From CAZOZZ01 sp965247425 (GTDB lineage Bacteria > Acidobacteriota > Terriglobia > 20CM-2-55-15): 64,000 nt of DNA. This document shows positions 9,083-18,566 of this stretch, piece after piece. How positions within the stretch are numbered: position 1 is the stretch's first letter; each line of letters begins with the position of its first letter. The notes under the pieces are model-generated. The model was not told the origin of the DNA, did not search any database, and worked only from the letters and a program-made list of their open reading frames with translations. Position numbers and translations under genes: made by a program. The stretch lies in the NCBI GenBank assembly GCA_965247425.1, contig OZ252023.1, positions 248,001-312,000 of the forward strand, written 5' to 3'.

Positions 9083-11326
9083 GTGAGGAAATCTTTGGTT
9101 AGAAAGCGCCGCAGCACCTCAATAGGATTATGCCTGCCCCTGCTCGTCATCTTTTCGACGTCCGCAACCGCACAACAGTCGCTTGATTCGGACGTCGTTC
9201 CGATCACCGACTATGAAGCCGTTCGTCAGACGAAGATCTATGAGATCACCAGGGCGAAGGGTGTTGTGCGTCTGGATGGAGTGTTTGATGAACCTGCCTG
9301 GCAGGGCGTCCAGATTGAGGCCGAGTTTTTTCAGACCGAGCCCGGCAGGGGCGTTCCGCCAGTCGATGCAACCGAGTTCCGGCTCGTTTACGACGATGAC
9401 TACATCTATATCGCGGCTCGCATGCTTCAGTCCGGTCCGATCATCACCAGCAGCCTCGGGCGCGACTTTACCCCACCGGGCGACGGCGACGTCATCGCGT
9501 TCATGTTCGATCCTTTCGACACCGATCGAGACGGCTTCTTTTTCCAGACGAATCCGGGCGGCGCCAAACGCGATCAGCAAACCTCCGGCGGCATCCGGAG
9601 TAACGAATGGGACGGCGTGTACGATGTCGCGACCAGAATCGACGATACGGGCTGGTATTCGGAATTCGCGGTGCCGTTCAAGACCCTGCGTTTCGATGAG
9701 AGCAATCGGGAGCAGCAGCGGGGCTTCAACGTTATGCGGCTCACTCGCTACTCGAATGAGTGGTCCATGTGGACTCCGGCGCGCCGACCGTACAACATTT
9801 TTAACGTTTTTATCGCCGGCACGATACTCGGGCTCGAGGGACTCGATCAGGGTCGTAACCTCAAGGTCGAGCCCTTCATCGTCACCAACTACACGCCCGA
9901 CGCGGACGATACGTTCGAACCGGATGTCGGTGTCGACGTCAAATACGGTGTCACGTCCAGCCTGACGCTGGACTTGACGACCAACACCGACTTCTCGCAG
10001 GTTGATTCCGACACCCAGCAAGTCAACCTCACACGATTCAGCCTGTTCTTTCCCGAACAACGTGATTTCTTCCTCGAAAACCAGGGTCTGTTTGACGTTG
10101 GGGCCAGCGACGCCGGAGGTGCGGGTGGTGGCGGCACGATCGGCGGACGTGGCCGCGATGTGATTCCATTCTTCAGTCGCCGCATCGGCCTGTCCGAGAG
10201 CGGCAGACCATTGCCGATAGTGGCCGGTGCGCGGCTGACCGGTCGGATCGGCGGATTCGATCTGGGCTTTCTGAACATGCAGGTCGGCTCGCTTGGCGAT
10301 ACACCGTCGGACAACTGGTCCGTTTTCCGTCTGAAACGAGACGTCCTGTCGAATTCCGACATCGGCACTTTCCTGTTTAACCGGGACCAGGGTGGAGACA
10401 CGGGCTACTGGAACCGGTCCGGCGGCGCCGACATGAACCTGAGGTTCCTGAACCGTCGTCTGACGTTGTCCGGATTTGCGATGCGGACCTATACACCGGG
10501 AGACGACGCCAAGAACTTTTCCGGACAGTTCCAAACTTCGTACCGGGACGATTTCTACTCTTTCCGTAGCTCGTTCATGACTGTCGAAGAGGGTTTCGAG
10601 AACGATTTCGGGTTCATCCGGCGCGACGCGATACGGAAGACCAATGTGAACGCGGGTATCCGCCCCCGACCCGGTGGGGGGACCGGACTCATTCGTGAGA
10701 TCAACCCGCAGGTCAATATCGACTATGTCACCGACCAGACGAACCGGCTGCTGACCCGAACCCAACGCGCCGGCATCACCTTCAGGTTTCGTGATGCGGA
10801 CAGCATTACGCTCAATCGGAACACGCGGTTCGAGAGGCTGGATCGTGATTGTGGAATTCGGAGCGGCATCGATATCCCCGCCGGCGACTACTCGTTTAAT
10901 GATTGGAACGTCAGCATCCGAACGTCGGGCGGGAGACGAGTTTCCGGAAACGCCAGCCTGACGAAGGGCGATTTCTGGACGGGCACCCAGCGCCAGACGA
11001 GTCTCGGTGTACGGTTCCGACAGAGCATCTATTTCATCTCGCAGGTCGACTGGTCACGAAACAAGGTCGAACTGGCCGAAGGATCGTTCAATACCGATCT
11101 GGTTGGATTGCACCTCAATTTCGCGTTCTCACCCAGGGTTTTCGTCGAGAACTTCATCCAGTACAACACATCGTCCAACACGATCTCGTCCAACATCCGG
11201 TTCCGATTTCTTCACCATCCTCTGAGCGACTTCTTTATCGTCTACAACGAGCGGCGCGGTGTGAACGGCAACGACCTGCTGGATCGCGCCCTGATCATCA
11301 AACTCACCAATCTTTTTAGTTTCTAA
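9083..11326 (+). CDS. DUF5916 outer-membrane protein with CBM9-like N-terminal domain
   Basis: From the GTG at 9083 the protein has 747 residues. It opens with RKSLVRKRRSTS and a hydrophobic stretch ending STSATAQQ, a typical Sec signal peptide. Residues about 55-215 resemble the carbohydrate-binding family 9 fold used by DUF5916 proteins (VRLDGVFDEPAWQG, then FRLVYDDDYIYIAARM). The rest is a beta-rich region with a glycine run (GGAGGGGTIGGRGRD) and repeated amphipathic strands ending in F, consistent with an outer-membrane barrel. An upstream TTG at 9011 is in frame but would put 24 residues before the signal. The function of the family is unknown. A hairpin follows the stop. Confidence 0.88.
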   Translation: MRKSLVRKRRSTSIGLCLPLLVIFSTSATAQQSLDSDVVPITDYEAVRQTKIYEITRAKGVVRLDGVFDEPAWQGVQIEAEFFQTEPGRGVPPVDATEFRLVYDDDYIYIAARMLQSGPIITSSLGRDFTPPGDGDVIAFMFDPFDTDRDGFFFQTNPGGAKRDQQTSGGIRSNEWDGVYDVATRIDDTGWYSEFAVPFKTLRFDESNREQQRGFNVMRLTRYSNEWSMWTPARRPYNIFNVFIAGTILGLEGLDQGRNLKVEPFIVTNYTPDADDTFEPDVGVDVKYGVTSSLTLDLTTNTDFSQVDSDTQQVNLTRFSLFFPEQRDFFLENQGLFDVGASDAGGAGGGGTIGGRGRDVIPFFSRRIGLSESGRPLPIVAGARLTGRIGGFDLGFLNMQVGSLGDTPSDNWSVFRLKRDVLSNSDIGTFLFNRDQGGDTGYWNRSGGADMNLRFLNRRLTLSGFAMRTYTPGDDAKNFSGQFQTSYRDDFYSFRSSFMTVEEGFENDFGFIRRDAIRKTNVNAGIRPRPGGGTGLIREINPQVNIDYVTDQTNRLLTRTQRAGITFRFRDADSITLNRNTRFERLDRDCGIRSGIDIPAGDYSFNDWNVSIRTSGGRRVSGNASLTKGDFWTGTQRQTSLGVRFRQSIYFISQVDWSRNKVELAEGSFNTDLVGLHLNFAFSPRVFVENFIQYNTSSNTISSNIRFRFLHHPLSDFFIVYNERRGVNGNDLLDRALIIKLTNLFSF

Positions 11327-11327
11327 C

Positions 11328-11365
11328 CAGTCTGGGGCTCCGCCGGACTACCTGGCCCCAGGCTG
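11328..11365 (+). terminator. Hairpin after DUF5916 gene
   Basis: CAGTCTGGGGC (11328-11338) pairs with GCCCCAGGCTG (11355-11365): 11 pairs including one G-U, with a 16-nt loop, starting 2 bp after the stop codon. There is no clear T-run after it, so it may be a partial terminator or an mRNA-stabilising hairpin. The next gene's Shine-Dalgarno (GAGGAGA) lies just downstream. Confidence 0.6.
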
Positions 11366-11385
11366 AAACTTCTGAGGAGAAAGTC

Positions 11386-11985
11386 ATGTCCGTAGACAAC
11401 AGGGAAAGCATTCACATCGTGGCGATCATCGGTACGCGCAGACCGGGAAACTACACATCCAAGGCGATGCAAATAGTAGTCGACGAAATCCGGCAGCATC
11501 CGGAATGCTCTTGGGAACTGATCGACCCTGCGACAATGACGCTCCCGTTTCCGGGAGAAGACGACGGTAGTTCCGATGCCGAAAAGCTTCAGGAATCTGT
11601 TTCCAGGGCGACGGGCGTCATTCTGTCGACACCCGAATATCACGGCGGTTACAGTAGCGTGATCAAACTCGTCATCGAGAATTTGGGATTTCCTTCCACC
11701 CTGGCCGGCAAACCCGTCGCTCTTCTGGGCGTTGCGGCGGGACGAATCGGTGCGATCAAGTCGCTTGAATCGCTACGCGGGGTCTGTTCTCACGTCGGTG
11801 CGATCGTGCTCCCGGGTCCCGTGTCCATTGCAGGCGTGCAGCAAGTATTCGATGCAGACGGGAACTGTTTGGATGAAGCAGCAGAGAAGGCGATCCGGAA
11901 GGTGCCGACCAATTTGATTGATTACATCCGGGACAGTATCTGTCCGCGCATGGGCCTGGAATCGATGGTGCGGTCTGGCGAGTAG
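11386..11985 (+). CDS. NAD(P)H-dependent FMN reductase family protein
   Basis: A 199-residue flavodoxin-fold oxidoreductase of the NADPH-dependent FMN reductase (chromate/azo-reductase-like) family. The N-terminal beta strand and phosphate loop read IVAIIGTRRPGNYTSKAM. The family motif for flavin contact is STPEYHGGYSSVIKLVIE, followed by GKPVALLGVAAGRIGAIKS. A strong ribosome-binding site (GAGGAGA) precedes the ATG. Such enzymes reduce flavins, quinones or metal oxyanions in the cytoplasm; the physiological substrate cannot be told from sequence. Confidence 0.9.
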   Translation: MSVDNRESIHIVAIIGTRRPGNYTSKAMQIVVDEIRQHPECSWELIDPATMTLPFPGEDDGSSDAEKLQESVSRATGVILSTPEYHGGYSSVIKLVIENLGFPSTLAGKPVALLGVAAGRIGAIKSLESLRGVCSHVGAIVLPGPVSIAGVQQVFDADGNCLDEAAEKAIRKVPTNLIDYIRDSICPRMGLESMVRSGE

Positions 11986-12012
11986 CAGGCAGCCATTTGG
12001 GTCGTGTATCGG

Positions 12013-13716
12013 CTATTCGCCGCTCTTCAGTGCTTTTTCGACCCGTTCGAGGATACGCTGCTCCTCTTCCATGGCTTTTCCCTGAATCTCTTCTCCGCGC
12101 TCCAGAATGTCGTCGATCCAGGCTTTGTCCCGGACACCGGAGGCATTGATTTTTACGTTCAGGTAGGCACCCATCACGCCGGAGCGGGCGGCGATCGCGC
12201 CGACTCCGGCATCGGAGATGCTGTTGGGGTTGCCCGTTTCGGCCATGGCCTTCGAGACGGCCATGGATGCATAGGCCACCTGCATCACGCGGAAGGGGAT
12301 CTCGATCGCGTGTTTTGTAGCGTCTTCGATGGCCTCGGCCCTGGCCGTTTCTTCATCATGCGTGGTTCCCGGCAGGCCAAACGCAGTCATGATGGCGTTA
12401 AAAGCTTCGGTGTCCTCATCGATGAGTCCGAGCAACTCGTCGTGAAGAGCTTTCCCCTTCTCCGCCCAGTCGGAAAACTCCTCCCAGCGATCGTCCCAAC
12501 CGCGTTTGTGTGCTGACAGGTTGGCGACCATCGTGGCCAGTGCCGCACCCATCGCTCCCATCGTTGCCGCGACCGAACCACCGCCCGGCGCCGGCGATTC
12601 GGAGGCTGTTTCATGCACAAATCCGGTGAGTGTCCGGTCCACAAGTTTCGCCGCGTGCGATCCGCGGGCCGCGATGGCGTATTCGATGATTTTTTCTTCG
12701 GGTTTGAATGGGTGAAGATCATCGAGGCCGAGAGATTTTGTTGCGATCTTGATCAATTCGCGGTCCGAGATACCGGTCGAGCGTTGCTGTTTCTTGAGGA
12801 AGTAACGTCCCGCATCGAGCATGGCGCCCAGGGGAATGAGGCCGACCAGTTCCGAGCCGGTCACGCGAACGCCGCGGGCGGCGGCGGCCTTCGAAGACTC
12901 GTCGAAGGCGACGTGGACCGGCGTGACGTTGATGTTGGTGAGGTTGAACGACACCTGCGCGACGCCATATTCTTCGATGAACCAACCTATACCTTTCACA
13001 CACTTGAGGGTTCCGGGGATCCAGACGTCGCGGCCCTCTCTGTCTTTGACGACGGGTCCGGTCAGAGCATCGCCCTCGCGTTTCTTGCGACCTTTCTCCC
13101 GGACGTCGAAGGCGATGGCGTTGGCGCGACGGGTTGACGTGGTGTTCAGGTTGATGTTGTACGCGACGAGGAAATCTCTCGCGCCGACTGCCGTGACGCC
13201 GGATCGGGCATTGAATCCGGTCGGGCCGAAGTCCGGTTTCCATTCCGGTTTCCCAAGCTTTTCGGCCAGACCCTCGTATTCTCCCGCCCGGACAACGGCC
13301 AGGTTCCGGCGAGCAGGCGTGATCGCGGCGTGTTCGTAGCAGTAGATCGTCAGGCCGACCTCTTCTCCGAGGCGCCTGGCGAGCTTGTGCGCGTGAGGTA
13401 TCGTTTCCTCCATCGTGATGTTGGCGACGGGAACAAGGGGGCAGACATCCATTGAACCGAATCGGGGATGCTCGCCCCGGTGCTTGCTCATGTCGATCAA
13501 CTCGGCGGCTTTCCGCGCCGCGCGCACGGCGGCCTCGATCACTGCGTCGGGGGTGCCGACGAAGGTGACCACGGTGCGATTCGTGGCCTGACCGGGATCG
13601 ACATCCAGCAGGCTGATGCCCTCGAGGGTTTCAATCTGGTCGGTGATTTGCTTGATGACGGCCAGGTCCCGGCCTTCACTGAAGTTGGGAACACATTCGA
13701 TCAGTTGCTGGCTCAT
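12013..13716 (-). CDS. Glutamate formimidoyltransferase fused to formimidoyltetrahydrofolate cyclodeaminase
   Basis: The 567-residue protein fuses two enzymes of histidine degradation. The N-terminal half (about 1-300) is glutamate formimidoyltransferase, with IECVPNFSEGRD at the start and the active-site block HRGEHPRFGSMDVCPLVP. The C-terminal part (about 365-560) is formimidoyl-THF cyclodeaminase (ESPAPGGGSVAATMGAMGAA). Together they transfer the formimino group from formiminoglutamate to tetrahydrofolate and release ammonia. The fused form is known from animals and some bacteria; other bacteria keep the two activities separate. No other hut gene is nearby. Confidence 0.95.
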   Translation of the reverse strand: MSQQLIECVPNFSEGRDLAVIKQITDQIETLEGISLLDVDPGQATNRTVVTFVGTPDAVIEAAVRAARKAAELIDMSKHRGEHPRFGSMDVCPLVPVANITMEETIPHAHKLARRLGEEVGLTIYCYEHAAITPARRNLAVVRAGEYEGLAEKLGKPEWKPDFGPTGFNARSGVTAVGARDFLVAYNINLNTTSTRRANAIAFDVREKGRKKREGDALTGPVVKDREGRDVWIPGTLKCVKGIGWFIEEYGVAQVSFNLTNINVTPVHVAFDESSKAAAARGVRVTGSELVGLIPLGAMLDAGRYFLKKQQRSTGISDRELIKIATKSLGLDDLHPFKPEEKIIEYAIAARGSHAAKLVDRTLTGFVHETASESPAPGGGSVAATMGAMGAALATMVANLSAHKRGWDDRWEEFSDWAEKGKALHDELLGLIDEDTEAFNAIMTAFGLPGTTHDEETARAEAIEDATKHAIEIPFRVMQVAYASMAVSKAMAETGNPNSISDAGVGAIAARSGVMGAYLNVKINASGVRDKAWIDDILERGEEIQGKAMEEEQRILERVEKALKSGE

Positions 13717-13854
13717 GGGTACGATTCCTTATTGCCCGATCCGAAATGATGCACTCCAGCTCCGAGCTTTGCAAGAGACGTTGGGCCCGACCGGTGCGCG
13801 CGCTGTGATAAAATCGCCAAAATTTCATCCTGTCTACGGAAGAAGAGGAGAGCT

Positions 13855-14313
13855 ATGGCTAGACTGACACTCGAAGTAAACGGAAGCGGTCACACGATCG
13901 ACGTCGATCCGGATATGCCCCTCTTGTGGGCGATCCGGGATGTCATCGGTCTGACGGGAACCAAATTCGGCTGCGGGATCGCCGAGTGCGGTGCGTGCAC
14001 CGTCCACATGGACGGGGAGGCGATCCGATCGTGCATCACTCCTGTCTTCGCCGTGGAAGGCAGCCAGATCACGACGGTAGAGGGCCTGTCCACCGATGGA
14101 ACCCATCCCGTCCAGAAAGCGTGGATTGCCGAAGAGGCGCCCCAGTGCGGGTACTGTCAGTCCGGGCAGGTCATGTCGGCGGCGGGTCTGCTCGCATCGA
14201 ATCCAAGGCCCAGTGACTCGGACATCGACCGCGCAATGTCGGGCAACATATGCCGCTGTGGCACTTACGACCGCATGCGGTTGGCGATACACCGCGCAGC
14301 GGGGGAGGGTTAA
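13855..14313 (+). CDS. (2Fe-2S) subunit, isoquinoline 1-oxidoreductase alpha-like
   Basis: A 152-residue small subunit of a molybdenum hydroxylase. The plant-type ferredoxin cluster uses C40, C45, C48 and C60 (KFGCGIAECGACTVH). The second, C-terminal cluster uses C98, C101, C133 and C135 (QCGYCQSGQ and GNICRCGTYDRMR). The QCGYCQSGQVMSAA spacing is that of the isoquinoline 1-oxidoreductase / aldehyde dehydrogenase group rather than three-subunit xanthine dehydrogenases. The ribosome-binding site GAAGAGGAG precedes the ATG. The beta subunit begins 3 bp after its stop. It passes electrons from the molybdenum site to an external acceptor. Confidence 0.95.
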   Translation: MARLTLEVNGSGHTIDVDPDMPLLWAIRDVIGLTGTKFGCGIAECGACTVHMDGEAIRSCITPVFAVEGSQITTVEGLSTDGTHPVQKAWIAEEAPQCGYCQSGQVMSAAGLLASNPRPSDSDIDRAMSGNICRCGTYDRMRLAIHRAAGEG

Positions 14314-14316
14314 GCC

Positions 14317-16458
14317 ATGGCGGATATCGTAAAACTGAATCGACGCGATTTCTTGAAGATCGGCGCGATGGCTGGTGGCGGACTTCTTCTTGGCGTCTAT
14401 CTCCCCGATTACCCCGAGGCTCTGGCGGGACCGCCGCTCCAACCGAACGTTTTCGTTCGGATCGACACGGATGAGGCGATTGCGATATGGGTCGGAAAGG
14501 CCGACATGGGGCAGGGCGTCCGGACGTCGCTGCCCATGATCGTCGCCGACGAACTCGACGCCGACTGGAGCAAGGTTCGGGTCATCCAGGCCGACGCGCA
14601 CCCGAACAAGTATGGCCGCCAGATCACGGTCGGCAGCGGCAGCGTTCGTGGCGGGGCCTGGAACCTGCTTCGCCAGGCCGGTGCAACCGGCCGGGCGATG
14701 TTGAAGACGGCTGCAGCAGCCCGCTGGGGAGTTGCCGCGGGCGAGTGCACAACCGAGAACGGGTATGTGATCCATGAGGCCTCGGGTCAGAAGCTTTCCT
14801 ACGGCGACGTGACCGAGGCCGCCGCGGAACTGGATGTGCCGGAGAACGTGGCCCTCAAGGACAAGGCGGACTTTACCCTCACAGGAAAGAACCTGCATCA
14901 GGTCGACACGGCCGCCAAAGTTACAGGAGAGTCGGAGTTCGGCATCGATGTACGAGTCCCGAACATGCGGTTCGCGACTGTTGTTCATTGTCCGGTTTTT
15001 GGAGGGTCCGTTGGCAGTTTCGACGCGACCCGGGCGCTCGAAGTGACCGGGGTGGACGAAGTCGTGGAGCTCTCCACGGGTATTGCCGTCGTGGCGGACA
15101 ATACATGGGCCGCCTTTAAGGGCGCGTCCTTGCTGGATATCGAATGGGATGAGGGGGATTTCTCGATGAGCAGTCGAGATATCTTCGACAGTTTCGAACG
15201 GCTCAGCCTCGATGACGGTGCCGTGGCAATGAATAAGGGCGACGCTTCCCGGGCGCTCGAAGGAGCGGCCCGGACGGTTGAAGCGAAGTATGAGGCGCCG
15301 TACCTGGCCCACGCCACGATGGAACCGATGAACTGCACGGCGGACGTTCGGGCTGATCACTGCGAAGTCTGGGCGCCGACTCAGAACCCTCAGGGGACGC
15401 AGGGCACCGCCGCCCGTCTTTCGGGATTCCCGTCCGATCAGGTCACCGTCCACGTGACCCACCTGGGTTGCGGTTGGGGACGACGCAGCCGTACCGACTT
15501 CGTTGAGGACGCCGTTCTGACCTCGAAGGCGGTCGGTGGCCCCGTGCAGGTCGTCTGGACTCGTGAAGAGGACATGCGGCATGATTTTTACCGGCCCGCC
15601 GCCCAGGTGAAGTTCGATGGCGCAGTGGACGAGAACGGGCGTGCAACCGCTTTCCGTTGCCGCATCGTAGCTGTACCGGTCGGTGGCGGTGGCGGAAGAG
15701 GAGGGCGTGGGAATGGCGTCGACCGAAACGGTGTGGCCGGAATCGCCAACATGATGTACGCCTTTCCGAACGCCTTCATCGACAACATTCAGTCCAGGGT
15801 GTCGGTTCCGACCGGGCACTGGCGTGGGGTGGGTCCCACGCAGAACACGTTCTTCCTTGAGAGCTTTGTCGATGAGATGGCGCACGCGGGTGGACGGGAC
15901 CCTTACGAATTCCGCCGTGAGCTGCTAGCCGATCATGATCGTGGCCGTCGAGTCCTGGACGTCGTCGCCGAGAAGTCCGCGTGGGGTTCGGAGCTGCCGG
16001 GTGGACGGGGGAGGGGAATCGCCATAGTGGAGGACAAGGGATCAATCGTGGCGCAGGTTGCCGAGGTTTCTATCGAGAACAACCGTGTCCGTGTCCACCG
16101 CGTTGTCTGTGTGGCCGACTGCGGCCAGATCATCCATCCGGGGATCGTCGACGCCCAGATGGTCGGATCGGTCGTGACAGGTCTGACGGCCGCTCTGTAT
16201 GGCGAGATTACTCTCGAAAGAGGCCGAATCGTCCAGAGCAACTTCCACGACTACAAGATGCTGCGCATGGACGAAATGCCCGATGTCGAGGTCCACATCA
16301 TCGACAGCGGCGAGGCACCCGGCGGTGTCGGAGAACCCGGTGTGCCGCCGATTGCTCCGGCGGTGACCAACGCCCTGTTCGCTCTGACGGGCACGCGCAT
16401 CCGGAAACTGCCGATTGAGGCCGAAGGGCTAAGCAGTAATTCGCAGGCGGCGGATTGA
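14317..16458 (+). CDS. Molybdopterin-binding subunit, isoquinoline 1-oxidoreductase beta-like, Tat-exported
   Basis: The 713-residue large subunit carries a twin-arginine signal at the N-terminus (NRRDFLKIGAMAGGG, cleavage probably near residue 36), so the mature enzyme should act in the periplasm. Two molybdopterin-binding blocks follow: KADMGQGVRTSLPMIVADEL and, later, the ALFALTG region. The catalytic glutamate of the xanthine-oxidase family lies in GGVGEPGVPP (E673). A glycine-rich insertion (GGGGGRGGRGNG, about residues 455-470) is unusual. With only two subunits and no FAD subunit, electrons are probably delivered to a cytochrome. The substrate (N-heterocycle or aldehyde) is not predictable. 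Confidence 0.94.
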   Translation: MADIVKLNRRDFLKIGAMAGGGLLLGVYLPDYPEALAGPPLQPNVFVRIDTDEAIAIWVGKADMGQGVRTSLPMIVADELDADWSKVRVIQADAHPNKYGRQITVGSGSVRGGAWNLLRQAGATGRAMLKTAAAARWGVAAGECTTENGYVIHEASGQKLSYGDVTEAAAELDVPENVALKDKADFTLTGKNLHQVDTAAKVTGESEFGIDVRVPNMRFATVVHCPVFGGSVGSFDATRALEVTGVDEVVELSTGIAVVADNTWAAFKGASLLDIEWDEGDFSMSSRDIFDSFERLSLDDGAVAMNKGDASRALEGAARTVEAKYEAPYLAHATMEPMNCTADVRADHCEVWAPTQNPQGTQGTAARLSGFPSDQVTVHVTHLGCGWGRRSRTDFVEDAVLTSKAVGGPVQVVWTREEDMRHDFYRPAAQVKFDGAVDENGRATAFRCRIVAVPVGGGGGRGGRGNGVDRNGVAGIANMMYAFPNAFIDNIQSRVSVPTGHWRGVGPTQNTFFLESFVDEMAHAGGRDPYEFRRELLADHDRGRRVLDVVAEKSAWGSELPGGRGRGIAIVEDKGSIVAQVAEVSIENNRVRVHRVVCVADCGQIIHPGIVDAQMVGSVVTGLTAALYGEITLERGRIVQSNFHDYKMLRMDEMPDVEVHIIDSGEAPGGVGEPGVPPIAPAVTNALFALTGTRIRKLPIEAEGLSSNSQAAD

Positions 16459-16594
16459 AGGGAAGTGAGTATTGACGGCTTTAACCCGGGCTGTTTGACT
16501 ACAGCATACAGCTTGCCATCAAACATACTGTAACCTGTTGCTGGGCCGGTCGGTCTTAGCCCGGCGGTCGCTAACGGCAGGAGAGGTACGGAAA

Positions 16595-17881
16595 GTGAGT
16601 TCCAAGAAGGAGACGGTTTCCAAAGGGTCGGAACGGACACCGGCCGAACAGGCAGAGGAACTGGCAGCCATCAACAAATCACTCCAGGCCGAAATCCTCG
16701 AACGAAAAAGGGCGGAGGAGGTTTCCAGGGGGCAAAGTGCCGCACTTGCAAAAACCGTGGCACTCCTGGCGGCGGAACCGGAACTGGATGAGTTTATCGG
16801 CAAAGTTCTCCAGGTTATAGCCGAACAACTCGAAGCCCGGAGCGCGACTCTCTGGTTCTTCGATGAGGAAAGGCAGGAAGTATGGATGCATCTGAACTAC
16901 TCCGACGGTAGGGTTCGGAGTCCCGAGGAAATGGGTCATCCTCACGGGTCGGGACGGGTGTCGATCGGCGATTTGCCGGGGTGGCCCTTTGCCTCGTCCA
17001 TCAAGGAATCGGAGCCATGCATTGTCGATGATGTGTCCTGGGATCCGGCGCTGCGAGAGTGGGGTGAGAAATGGGGAATTAAGACCTGGCTGGGTATTCC
17101 TCTGGTTTTCGGAGATCGAACTGTCGGTATCCTGACCGCCAACAGTGCTATGCCCAATTCCTTTCGCCCACAGACCAGCGAACTGATCCGAACCCTTGCT
17201 CATCAGGTCACCCTGGCTGTCGAAATGACGCGTCTGGCAACCAAGAAACAGCAGTCCGCGGTTCTGGAGGAGCGTAACCGTATTGCCAGAGAAATACACG
17301 ACACTCTGGCCCAGGGTTTTACCGGCGTCGTGATTCAACTCGAAGCAGCCAAAGACGTGTTCACGGAGGAACCCGAAGAAAGTCATGCGCACATCTCCCG
17401 GGCCCAGGAGTTGGCTCGGAAGGGCCTGACCGAGGCACGGCGATCGATGTGGGCCCTCCGGCCATCGGCTCTGCAACGGAGCGGCTTGACCGAGGCACTA
17501 GACAGTTTGATCAGGGAGGCGTCGGACAACACAAGCATCGATATCCAGCTTTCCGTTGAAGGGACGCTTCGGACGGCGGGCCCCGAGGTGGAATTCAATC
17601 TGTTGCGAGTGGCACAGGAGGCGATCAGCAACGCTATCCGGCATGGCCGGCCGTCCAAGGTGGAAGTCCGTCTCGCACTCTGTCTCGATCACGTCCACCT
17701 GGATGTGAAGGATGACGGAGAAGGTTTCGAATCGACTGGAAGAAAGGCGGACGGTTTCGGTTTGATCGGCATGCGCGAGAGAGTCGAGCGGCTGGGCGGA
17801 GAATTGACGATCCAGAGTGAACCCGGAAGCGGAACGAGCGTACGAGTCAACGTTCCCAACGGCCAGAAAGAGGTGGAGTAG
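16595..17881 (+). CDS. GAF-domain sensor histidine kinase, NarL/LiaS type
   Basis: From the GTG at 16595, preceded by GGAGAGG, the protein has 428 residues. It contains a short coiled coil (about 20-50), a GAF domain (about 60-205), a HisKA_3 dimerisation helix with the phosphorylated histidine H235 in EERNRIAREIHDTLAQG, and a HATPase domain with the N box (AQEAISNAIRHG), DDGEGF and the final GLIGMRERVERLGGEL block. There are no membrane segments, so the signal is cytoplasmic and may be a small molecule or redox cue bound by GAF. Its stop overlaps the start of the response regulator by one base. An upstream TTG (16538) lacks a ribosome-binding site. Confidence 0.93.
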   Translation: MSSKKETVSKGSERTPAEQAEELAAINKSLQAEILERKRAEEVSRGQSAALAKTVALLAAEPELDEFIGKVLQVIAEQLEARSATLWFFDEERQEVWMHLNYSDGRVRSPEEMGHPHGSGRVSIGDLPGWPFASSIKESEPCIVDDVSWDPALREWGEKWGIKTWLGIPLVFGDRTVGILTANSAMPNSFRPQTSELIRTLAHQVTLAVEMTRLATKKQQSAVLEERNRIAREIHDTLAQGFTGVVIQLEAAKDVFTEEPEESHAHISRAQELARKGLTEARRSMWALRPSALQRSGLTEALDSLIREASDNTSIDIQLSVEGTLRTAGPEVEFNLLRVAQEAISNAIRHGRPSKVEVRLALCLDHVHLDVKDDGEGFESTGRKADGFGLIGMRERVERLGGELTIQSEPGSGTSVRVNVPNGQKEVE

Positions 17882-18513
17882 TGGCAAAGGCCGATCCCGT
17901 GCGGATCCTGATCGCAGACGACCATCAAGTGGTTCGCGAAGGCCTTGTCTCCATCATCGGCCGGCAGCCCGACATGGACATTGTCGCCGAAGCGGAGAAC
18001 GGAGTCGAGGCGCTCGAGTTGTACCGGAGCGTTCGGCCCGACCTGTCTCTTCTCGATTTGCGAATGCCCAAACTTGACGGGTTGGATGTACTCGAGGCCA
18101 TTCGAAACGAAGACGCCGAGGCCCCGGTGATCGTCCTGACGACGTTCGACGACGAGGAAGACATCTACAGGAGCCTTCGCGCCGGCGCCCGGGGCTACAT
18201 CTTGAAAGATGCGCCGCGCGATGAATTACTGAACGGAATTCGACAGGTTCGTGCCGGGCGATCCTACATACCGCCGTTGATCGCCTCGAAACTCGCCGCA
18301 AGAATGAGCGGTGCGGAATTGACCGCCCGGGAGAGGGACGTTCTCGGATGGATCGCGCTGGGTAAGAGCAACAAGCAGATCGCGGCGGAGTTGTTCATCA
18401 CCGAGGGCACGGTAAAGGTTCACGTCAACAACATCCTGCACAAGCTGGGTACCCGCGGGCGCACCGAGGCGGTTGCCTTCGCGATCAGGAATGGAATGGT
18501 GCGGCTGGGCTGA
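17881..18513 (+). CDS. NarL/FixJ-family response regulator
   Basis: A 210-residue two-domain regulator. The receiver domain has the acidic pair at D13/D14 (IADDH), the phosphoacceptor D59 (LLDLRMPKLDG) and the conserved lysine in YILKDA. The C-terminal LuxR-type helix-turn-helix reads LTARERDVLGWIALGKSNKQ then TVKVHVNNILHKLG. Translation starts at GTG 17881 inside the kinase stop (TAGTG), so the pair is translationally coupled. Targets are unknown; the upstream molybdenum hydroxylase genes are on the same strand 136 bp away, making them possible but unproven targets. A hairpin follows. Confidence 0.95.
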   Translation: MAKADPVRILIADDHQVVREGLVSIIGRQPDMDIVAEAENGVEALELYRSVRPDLSLLDLRMPKLDGLDVLEAIRNEDAEAPVIVLTTFDDEEDIYRSLRAGARGYILKDAPRDELLNGIRQVRAGRSYIPPLIASKLAARMSGAELTARERDVLGWIALGKSNKQIAAELFITEGTVKVHVNNILHKLGTRGRTEAVAFAIRNGMVRLG

Positions 18514-18526
18514 CAGGAAAGAGGAG

Positions 18527-18553
18527 GGATGACGACCAAGGGGGGCGTCATCC
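18527..18553. terminator. Hairpin between converging response-regulator and amidase genes
   Basis: GGATGACG (18527-18534) pairs perfectly with CGTCATCC (18546-18553) across an 11-nt loop. It lies in the 53-bp gap between two convergent transcription units, so it could stop transcription from both sides. There is no long T-run on either side. Confidence 0.6.
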
Positions 18554-18566
18554 TCCCCTATTCGGG

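Noticed and set aside
9128..10765. 545-codon minus-strand frame opposite the DUF5916 gene
   Set aside because: Shadow frame with low-complexity Arg/Val/Glu composition and no recognisable domain.
13834..15885. 683-codon minus-strand frame across the molybdenum hydroxylase genes
   Set aside because: Opposite two well-supported genes with cysteine and molybdopterin motifs; no domain seen in the shadow frame.
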